This document shows positions 56,444 through 64,000 of a stretch of 64,000 nt of DNA, piece after piece. The stretch is from NCBI GenBank assembly GCA_018342105.1, contig JAFIRS010002860.1, positions 62,001 through 126,000 on the forward strand, in the 5' to 3' direction. This DNA is from Gonioctena quinquepunctata. Lineage: Eukaryota; Arthropoda; Insecta; Coleoptera; Chrysomelidae. The translations under genes were made by a program, and so were the position numbers. The notes beneath the pieces are model-generated. The model was not told where the DNA came from. It saw nothing but the letters and a program-made list of their open reading frames with translations, and made no database searches. Each line of letters opens with the position of its first letter. Position 1 is the stretch's first letter.

Positions 56444-56708
56444 ATAAAGATTCTTCACGTATTAGTTGACACTTGTGGGCGTTTTGACCAGATAATGGCC
56501 AATATTAATGCCTTGTTCAAGAGTCGAAATATTTTAGGGGAAATAAAAGTATTCCAAATAGCTGCAACATCTTTAACATGGCTTTTAGACCCTGGAAAAC
56601 ACGAAATAGAAATACCATCAACTTTGAGAAAGAACCAAGTATGGTGTGCTCTTATACCAGTGGGATTCCCATGTATTGTAACAACTACTGGATTAAAATG
56701 GAACTTGG
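56444..56708 (+). CDS. TPK1: Thiamin pyrophosphokinase (TPK), internal exon with GRFDQ motif
   Basis: It encodes CGRFDQIMANINALF (the conserved GRFDQ motif at the dimer interface/active site), LTWLLDPGKHEIEIP, and VWCALIPVGFPCIVTTTGLK (thiamin-binding region). It begins on a codon boundary after TTAATTTCAG and ends one base into a codon before GTAAGT, matching the next exon at 56881. One oddity: the two glycines usually found shortly before GRFDQ are replaced by VLVDTC here. This could be a lineage feature or an error. Open in frame throughout. Confidence 0.9.
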
Positions 56709-56880
56709 GTAAGTTGAGAATTGTTATGAAACATTCTCATATCTTTGATTTCAACATATTATTTCCATGTTTTGCTAACAATAAAAAAAATCTATATTTT
56801 CATTTTCCAGAGTAAAACTAGAACTCACCACAAAACATTAACTATATTTTTACAACTTGAGGATTATTCGTTCATTTCAG

Positions 56881-57005
56881 AAAATGAAAAGCTTGAATTT
56901 GGAGGCTTGGTCAGCACATCAAATACTTATGATGGATCACCTGAAGTCACTATTCAAACTGATGCTCCTGTTGTGTGGTCAATGGGCACTGAAACATTAT
57001 TATAA
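56881..57005 (+). CDS. TPK1: Thiamin pyrophosphokinase (TPK), terminal exon
   Basis: After a 172-bp intron (acceptor TTCATTTCAG), the exon completes a split Glu codon. It encodes KLEFGGLVSTSNTYDGSPEV, the conserved STSNTYDG thiamin-binding loop, and ends VVWSMGTETLL with TAA at 57003-57005. With the other two exons it gives 213 of an expected ~245 residues. The intact frame and clean splice phases argue for a working gene. Confidence 0.92.
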
Positions 57006-58012
57006 CATGTATTGAACCTATTTTACCAATATTCCTGTGAAATGTTTTTTACCTTTTTTTTCAATCTGACTTCTGAACAACATGTTTTTTAATACTTAAA
57101 AGTACTAAAAACATGCAATTCATTCTATACATTCAATTTGACATCGTTTATTAGAGTCAGGACACTTAACCGTCAATGTCAAAATGTCTCCCTTTGAGGT
57201 TTCGTTTACAAAAACAAATATTAATTCCGATTGGTATAGATCTTGAAAAAATATATCTTTGCCCACAATTTTACAGTACATATCATCTGATTTATGATAC
57301 TGGTAAACAATTTACGTACACTAAAATTTTGTAAAAATATCCTGAAAGGATGTATTATATAAAAGTGACCTGACTGGCAAATATTTTGAATCTGTCGGAT
57401 TAGGGTTCTGACATTCAACTGTGATTCAATGTCAAATTACATACAAAGTATACCAATACTGAGTATTTCAAAAAAAATATCCAGCTAATCCATATTATAA
57501 TTCATAGAAGAATGTGTTATGTAAGAAATATCAACACAACATTTATTGAACAGATAATTTTACAAAAGTATATTGGCGATACTTTATATGCCAGGAACAT
57601 GAGTATTCAAGGAGTTCTTTTTTAGTTATTTAGAGAATGTTGGTGTCCATAATTCCCAATTGAAAATTTCAACTAGATACACATGATTTCAACTAATAAA
57701 TGAATAGCGAATGGTTAAAGATTTATTTGTCTTTTTTTATTCCCATTTAAGAGTGGACAAGCGATAGTCAACCTTCATGTCAATCAAATGCATTATTTTT
57801 CAAAAATATAACATTGCAATGGGCCTGGATGATACTTTGACCCACATAATATGAAAATTTGAATTACGTCGGACTTTCAATAGGACCAAAAAACAAAAGG
57901 TAAAGCTGGGAGGGTTGAGAGCTCGCTCTTTTTTTTTGGCGGAATGGTCGGTCCAATGAAAACGAAATTTTTAAATCGTGTAGATATATACGAGTTATAT
58001 GTCCCTTACTAC
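57006..58012 (+). other. 3' flank of TPK
   Basis: It includes the TPK 3' UTR. No canonical polyadenylation signal stands out in the first 100 bases; an AATAAAT occurs near 57700. Nothing else is recognised. Confidence 0.4.
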
Positions 58013-58900
58013 GTTATCAAATCAAATCAAAATGTACTTTATTGTCTGAAGAAAATAAATCTTGTTGACAAAGCGTTAAAGAACTTATATAAAAAAAAAT
58101 ACATTTATTGTCTAAACAGGATAAATCCCAATTACAAGACAGATTAATATTACAAGTTGAGGAAAGCAAATACAGGATAATTAGTATGAATATAAATACA
58201 ATATAGTTTGGAAGTTACAGTTGGAGAATACATATTCAGATAAATACAGGTAATACAGAGGGATGCAAATGTAGTATTAAGAACAGGTTGATTGTTTTAA
58301 ATACAGTTTTTGTTCAACTTTGTTTTTGAAAGAACCTATAGGTTCATTAAGAATATTGATTCCAGAACAGATTTCATTAGCAATTTTACTTATTGCATAC
58401 ATCGGTGATTTTAAAAGTATGTTTGTGTTAGGTTTAGGTAGGTGAAAGGAAGTTTTGTATCTACAATTGCTACGAGGGACTTGAATAGTTGATTTGTGCC
58501 AATAAATCAGGGCAGTCTGTTAGATTATTTATTAATTTGTAGAGGAATAAGCAAGCACAGTATGATCTACGATTTTCTAGTGATAAACATGAAAATCTAT
58601 TGAGTAGTAAATTGTTGTCGTAACCTTGAGGGGGGTAGGTCCCATCCAGCTTGAAGAACACATATTTCATGAAGAATCTTTGAACTGATTCAAGTTGATC
58701 AATATGACATTTGTATAAGGGGGACCATATCAGGGAGCAGTATTCCAATCTAGATTTCACGAATGCATTATAAAGGGCCATGAAGCAGTCCTTGTTTTGA
58801 AAGTCTTTGCACGTACGGAAGATTAGTCCGGTCATTCTCTTAGCGGCAGAAGATGTTTTGTTGTAATGATTGGAAAAGTTAAGTTTGGGGTCGAATTCGA
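58013..58900 (-). mobile_element. LINE 3' fragment with (TTTGA)n tail
   Basis: The - strand frame 58835-58470 (LYNAFVKSRLEYCSLIWSPL, YKCHIDQLESVQRFF) is the C-terminal part of a LINE ORF2. It continues with decayed sequence to a terminal repeat ATTTTGATTTGATTTGATAA at about 58013-58034. It is 5'-truncated, as usual for LINEs. The right edge is near 58900, before a (TA)n run. Confidence 0.7.
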
Positions 58901-59001
58901 CACCAAGTATATAGTATATATATAGTACTAATCACACAAAGTACTAATCACACAAAGAGAGGGTCTTATAAAATAAACATAAATATAAATAATAAATATA
59001 G

Positions 59002-59002
<1 letters not shown>

Positions 59003-59050
<48 letters not shown>
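59003..59050. repeat. (TA)n microsatellite
   Basis: Pure TA dinucleotide run between two LINE fragments. Confidence 0.95.
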
Positions 59051-59052
<2 letters not shown>

Positions 59053-59059
59053 CAAATTT

Positions 59060-61560
59060 GTTGATAATGGCATGGCACTTGAATTGCCTATGCAAAAACC
59101 GAAAGCCCTATTATAAAATTAGGTGACCTGATAGAATTCGTTGAGATTATAACAAGCTTTTACCTTGAGAAACTTTTTGGCCGATTTCCTAAACTTTTGC
59201 TCATTTTTTATTTTTTTAGGTGCAAGGGCAGATGATTGAATAACTTCTTGCTTTCGTAGATTATAGAGTTGATGTGGGAATAGGCAGTTTAATGTTTAGG
59301 GTAGTATGTGTCAACGGCACATATCTGAATTTATTTTTGGACTAAGCATACGGTTTCCAAAAAGAAAATGCAGGCCAGAGGCAATATTCCATTGAGCAAA
59401 AATAATGGTATACATGAGTCCCTCGAATTGGCTTTGCACATATATCTCAGAGCTCTCTTTTGGAGCATAAAAACATTTTCGAATAAATAGTTTGCACACA
59501 TTCCCCAGAAGCAAATACCATAACGCAGATGAGATTCGATAAGTGAGAAGTAAACATTTCTTGCCGCAGTTAACCCTAATTCATTGGATGTAACACGCAC
59601 GGCATAACAGCCAGCTGCTAGTTTTTTAGATAAACTTAATATATGCCCTTCAAATTTTAGTTTGACATCAATATTCAATCCCAAGAATTTATTCATAGCT
59701 ATGATACTGAGACAATCATTGTCGAGAAATACATTTTTGATAACTCACTTAAAGTTGATTATACCAGTATTCGTGGTATTGAAAGATTTTTAACTTTTCT
59801 CAGGTCCTCATTGATGATGACTTCTAGTAGTGTGTTATCCATACCATGCCAAAGGATGGTGGTGTCGTCTTCAAATACTGTAAATTGTACCTGGATGTCG
59901 ACATGTGTTAAATCATTCACATATAATAAGACAAGGGGCATTGCGGTACTCCGTGTTTGAGAGCTTCGAATTCTCGTTTGCGAATATGACGCTATACCTC
60001 TGAAGCCATAGGTGTGCAGCTTTTGAAGCAGTATTCTGTGATTGACACAGTTAAAGGCCTTTGATAGATCACATAACACTGCCGCAGCTACTTCCTCGTC
60101 ATTCAGCTGCTCAAGAAATGCGAATATTGCATCATTGCTATTTTTTGAAGTTTGAAAGCCATATTGATCTATACTAAGAATACCATGTTTACTTATAAAC
60201 GTTACCATTCTTTTTTTAACTAATCTTTCTATTACTTTTGCTAACGCAGGTAGCAAAGCAATCGGTCTGAAATTTGAAGGAGAATCGTGGTCACCACCTT
60301 TATATACTGGAATGATGTTTGCTATTTTTAAACAGCTAGGAAAAACACCAATTGTAAAAGAATGGTTGACTGCTTCTGCCAAAACTTGTAGCAGAGTAAA
60401 TTGTAATTTGAGCAGTATATTCACTGAAATATCATCCCATCCCAATGAGTTCTTGTTTTTTATATCAACGATGATTTCTTGGAGCTCAGTGGCATCTGTG
60501 GGAGTAAAATAAAAACTTTCTGGTATAGAAATATGGTCTAGATACATCCTAGGGTCAACCGAGGGTGATCATTTCTCAGCAAGCTTATAAATTACGGAGC
60601 AGAAAAATTCATTCAATTCGTCTGGGTTCACATTCGATTTCAGTGGATTTGAATTGCTTTTACCTCTCAAGTTATTGACAATTTTCCAGGAATTTGGTTT
60701 TTGCTCGACCTATTAATTCTAGAGTTGTAATATAGTAACTTGGCGGATTTTATCACTTTTCTATAAATATTTCTATATTCGTTAAGATAAGTAGCAGAGG
60801 GAATGTTATTTATTGCAAATTTTCTCATTATATGAAGTGGGCGCATGTTTCTTCCCGAGTTGCTCAGACCTAATGTGATCCATGGTTTCTGCTTCTTACA
60901 CTTGATTGCCATGATAGGGAAGGAACCGTTGAATATTGTGGTCAAAATTCTATGAAATTCATTGAGAGGATCGTTACTGCTTACACCTTGGTACAAAGTT
61001 GTGAAAAATTGTTATAATTTCGCTCAGAAAATATTCGACCCACTCTCTTAGATTTATCCCTTGGCATTTGTGTTTTTACAGGAAGTTTGCAAACAGCTTG
61101 ATGATCTGACAGACCATCATTTATAACAGTGCAGTAAATAAGATCTTTTGATTGATATTTGTGCATATATAGTCTAAGGTAGTAGATGAATAAGAAGAGA
61201 TTCGTGTGGGTGCATCAACATGCATAGTTAAATTGAATGAATCGAAAAGGTTGTCCATGATTCGTGTATGGGGTACAGTTTTACCCAAAAAAAAATAATG
61301 CTTAAGTCGCCAGCTGAGATAGAAGCAGTTCCAACCTATGTAGAAATAAATTCGGATCGGATGATGGTGGTCTATAAATGCATATAACATACATGTTCTT
61401 AGATTTACAGTGAACAATTGAGATCTCAAATTATTTTTCCACTAAATGTAGTCAAATTTGTCATAATTTACAAAGAAAATCAGGTTCTTGAACCTATCCT
61501 TGATCATAATCAAGGTGCTACCTCCACGAGCTTATGAGCGGCAACATTTTGAAACCCTAA
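59060..61560 (-). mobile_element. LINE (CR1/Jockey-like), 5'-truncated, decayed
   Basis: - strand order: late endonuclease (61429-60981; PTRISSYSSTTLDYICTN, DGLSDHQAVCKL), linker (60996-60667) and reverse transcriptase (60547-59759). The RT has NSLGWDDISVNILLKLQ, NFRPIALLPALAKVIERL, YGFQTSKNSNDAIFAFLEQL, AVLCDLSKAFNCVNHRIL and the catalytic region VFEDDTTILWH, where FEDD stands for the usual FADD. The C-terminal part (59696-59331) has SLIESHLRYGICFWG. The GxPQGS box is lost in a rearranged stretch near 59990. It is a different subfamily from the 58.0-58.9 kb fragment. Confidence 0.78.
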
Positions 61561-61576
61561 AATATAGTTTGGTAAG

Positions 61577-61729
61577 TGTTATATAATCAATATTCAGTTG
61601 AAAACTATTCAAAGAAACTTTATTTCAACATACGAAAATATATCTTTTTGACTTCTGTCTATTCATTTAATATCAAACTCTACTGTTTCTATTTTAGTCC
61701 AGTGATAATGAAACTAATATCATGTCACA
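61577..61729 (-). repeat. Probable 3' LTR of the third Gypsy
   Basis: TG...CA ends and a length like the 152-158 bp LTRs of the 51-kb Gypsy, with the same final TATAACA. It was called from position and ends only; the 5' partner is outside the window. Confidence 0.5.
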
Positions 61730-62639
61730 CGCTCTCCTTTAAGATTTGTTCAATGTAGTGACAAAATCTTTGAATGTCGCAGGTGGTTTGATAATTCTCT
61801 TTTCGCGACGACTTGTACTTGGTTCTTCTATTGATAATGTATCATTTTCTTTCTCCTCATATGAAGGAACTGCTGTTTCTTCTTTGTTGACTCATCTTCT
61901 GTTCTTTCTTCATTAGGTATTGGTGCAAATGAATTCTATTTCTTGGTTTCCTTCCAATTAACTATCTGGTTCTTTCTTCTGTCTAATATTTTGCCTGGAA
62001 TCCGTTTCTTATTGATTTTGTAAAACAACAGGTCCTTTCAAGTCAGGAAGTTTCTTTTTATTCGCATTATAATTTTGAGCACATGAATTCTGGTTGGCTT
62101 TCATGATCCTAATGTTTTTTTTCTACATCAAACAGCGGTTTCATTTTTGCTTTGACACATGGTAATTGATGCGAATTTTTCTCCCATCAACATTTCTGCA
62201 GGTGAAGGTAACTGCGGCTTGGGTGTGCTGTGGTATTCCATTGTAATGAGATAAGGATGTTTTCCGGATTTTATTAACATATATTTCAATGTTTGAATGT
62301 GCCTTTCAATCATACCATTCGACTGGATATAAGTCGGACTAGAGGTAATATGAGTTATGTCCAGTTTCCTAAGGAAATCTTTAAAATAAATTTAATCGAA
62401 TGGTGGACCATTATCTGACATTATTATTTGTGGGAGCCCATGTGATTTGAAAAACTTAGCAGAGCTTTCTGGACAGCAGAAAAATCCTTCTTAGATACCA
62501 TGACCATTTCGACAAATTTGGAATGATAATCACAAATAACCAAAAAGTTTTGATTTTTCACTTGCATGAAGTCCATTCCAATTTTCTCCCAATGAAGTTC
62601 AGGTACAGAATGTGATCATAGTGGTTGTTTGGAATCTGA

Positions 62640-63515
62640 GGTACAAATTCAAAACAACATTAACACTACTTTTCAGTCACTTCGTAAGTGGTTATACGAT
62701 AATTCTCTATTTTTGAATAGTACTAAAACAAATCATATAAATTTTCACACCAGACAATAAAAATAACCCAGCAGTAGAAATAACTATAGACGATCAAATT
62801 ATAGACAAGGTGGAATGCTCTAGTTTTCTAGGTATTAGACTTGATCAGAATGTATCCTTCAATACTCACTGTAAAATTTTAGCCAATACACTGAGTATTA
62901 AATGTTTTCAACTGAGATCTCTCAAATCCATAATTGACATACAGGGACTCCTGCTCTTCTATTTCGGGTAAATCCAATCTAGATTAACATACGGAATAAC
63001 CATCTGGGGTAGTTCTTCTGCAGTTAATGAGGTTTTTCTGGTGCAAAAGAGGATTATGCGATGTCTTGCTAATGTTCCCAATGGTACCTCATGCAGGGAT
63101 CTATTCAAACAATTTAAAATTCTTCCTCTCTATGGCCTACATATATTGAAACTTTTAACATATATACACAAGCAACGCAAAACTTTGGTTAAGAATAACT
63201 CACTACATGATCATCATACAAGATCAAAAAATAATTTCCATCTGCCCAATGTTCGTTTAACAGTATCTCAGAAATCTGCAGATATACTGGGAATAAGATT
63301 ATATAACGTTCTTCCTGAAGAACTAAAATTGATAGAAAGAGTGCACACATTCAAAAAAGAAATAAAAAGACTTCTCCTCGCCCTCTGCCCCTATAACATA
63401 AATGAATTTTTTGATAGTTTTAGATAAAATGTTTTGTTTGCCTATATTTTATATCTTATCTTATACACTTTATTTTATATCTTATCTTATACACTTTATG
63501 TAAAAAAAAATTCAC
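62640..63515 (+). mobile_element. LINE 3' fragment inserted in the third Gypsy
   Basis: The + strand frame 63041-63427 (MQKRIMRCLANVPNGTSCRD, YNVLPEELKLIERVHTFKKE) is the C-terminal end of a LINE reverse transcriptase. Decayed upstream sequence reaches back to about 62640 (a 'WLYDNSLFLN'-like region). It ends in two 26-bp repeats (63447-63498) and an A-run (63500-63509). Strongly 5'-truncated. Confidence 0.7.
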
Positions 63516-64000
63516 AACCCAGCACAATGGCCAGAAGTTCTTTCTCAATTTGTGCGTAGTTGAGTTGAGCACTATTCAAAGACATTGACCAAAAAGCTAT
63601 TGGATGGCCATTTTGACTTATATGACCTGCATCTGTTGCAAGCACCACAGGTAAATTTGGGTTGAAGTAACTCTGCTTCTGTTATGAGTTTTTTCAGTTT
63701 TTTTAATGCCAAATCCTGCGAGCTTTCATCTTCCCATACCCACTCACTTTCTTTTTTCAACAATAAGCAAAGTAGAAAAATCGAATTAAACGGTTTTCTT
63801 CACATAAAGGATTCAATATAAAATTGAACCAGAAAATGGTAGATCTCAGGTGAAAAACAACTACTTTCCTGGCAAATACCACGCAGAACATTGAATGATA
63901 TTCACCTGTCACTAGGTACCGCCAGTTAAAGTTTATCTTTTCCGGCGTACCTATAGGTGTTACAAGATCGATGATGGTTTGTTTACGTTGTGTCTCACTT

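Larger units (their letters stand above)
61577..64000 (-). mobile_element. Third Gypsy (Mag-like, related to the 51-kb copy), - strand, cut by the right window edge
   Basis: A probable 3' LTR at 61577-61729 (153 bp, TGTGACATG...TATAACA in - strand sense) is preceded by the purine run AAAGGAGAGCG. Integrase remnants lie at 62650-62128 (VICDYHSKFVEMVMV-like, IERHIQTLKYMLIKSGKHP). RT/RNase H remnants lie at 63980-63530 (KKESEWVWEDESSQDLALKK, ATDAGHISQ-like). The motifs match the Gypsy at 51-55 kb. A LINE 3' fragment on the + strand interrupts it at about 62640-63515. Confidence 0.75.

Noticed and set aside
1..64000. CRISPR array, bacterial operon or prophage content
   Set aside because: No regularly spaced direct repeats; spliced gene structure, LINE/LTR elements and microsatellites show eukaryotic DNA.

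Overview
The window is nuclear DNA of an animal, most probably an insect. It is AT-rich, has GT/AG introns and no operons, and contains arthropod-type BEL/Pao, Jockey/I/CR1-like LINE, Gypsy, Crypton, Harbinger, hAT and Tc1/mariner sequences. The only recognisable host gene is a thiamin pyrophosphokinase (TPK) on the + strand, seen as exons at 11502-11752, 56444-56708 and 56881-57005. The two visible introns fit in phase. The first is about 44.7 kb, so most of the window (11.75-56.44 kb) is a single TPK intron packed with transposable elements. The 5' exon or exons of TPK were not found.

Layout. 0-1.9 kb: decayed hAT/ZMYM-type transposase (-). 2.85-7.29 kb: decayed BEL/Pao retroelement (+), split by a Crypton tyrosine recombinase element (-) that is itself split by a small Harbinger element (4771-5423, TAA target duplication). 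7.3-9.8 kb: LINE (+). 9.8-11.5 kb: a MITE and a 66-bp tandem duplication just upstream of the TPK exon. 13.0-16.57 kb: LINE with ORF1 and ORF2. 17.38-26.12 kb: a long-inverted-repeat element whose arms are dense in GAAATATTT-like motifs. Inside it lie a Tc1/mariner element with ~0.5-kb inverted repeats, a foldback with paired hammerhead-like cores, and a GC-rich candidate first exon on the - strand. 26.67-27.94 kb: another foldback, with a tRNA-Met-like SINE in one arm.

28.6-55.75 kb is a protein-primed-type (Polinton/Maverick-like) DNA polymerase B pseudogene broken into pieces by dated insertions. The first is an LTR element (30165-37707, ATAT duplication) that contains a complete Gypsy (30471-36768, ATAT duplication). 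The second is an I-type LINE (38443-50443, 14-bp duplication) that contains a Jockey-type LINE (42065-49275, 14-bp duplication). The third is a second Gypsy (51009-55412, GTTCT duplication). Removing the insertions on paper makes the polymerase fragments collinear.

The most interesting object is the 30.5-36.8 kb Gypsy. Its gag begins with a SAP-like motif. After the integrase it carries a third ORF (35837-36199 and decayed continuation) that resembles the TARG1/OARD1 class of ADP-ribose-removing macrodomains. This ORF starts in an ATGA overlap with the pol stop. This copy is dead: it has frameshifts, an in-frame stop in the zinc knuckle, and Lys at the integrase Glu position. The architecture still suggests a retrotransposon lineage that acquired an ADP-ribosyl hydrolase. 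58-64 kb: fragments of LINEs (-) and a third Gypsy (-) related to the 51-kb one, with a LINE 3' end inserted in it.
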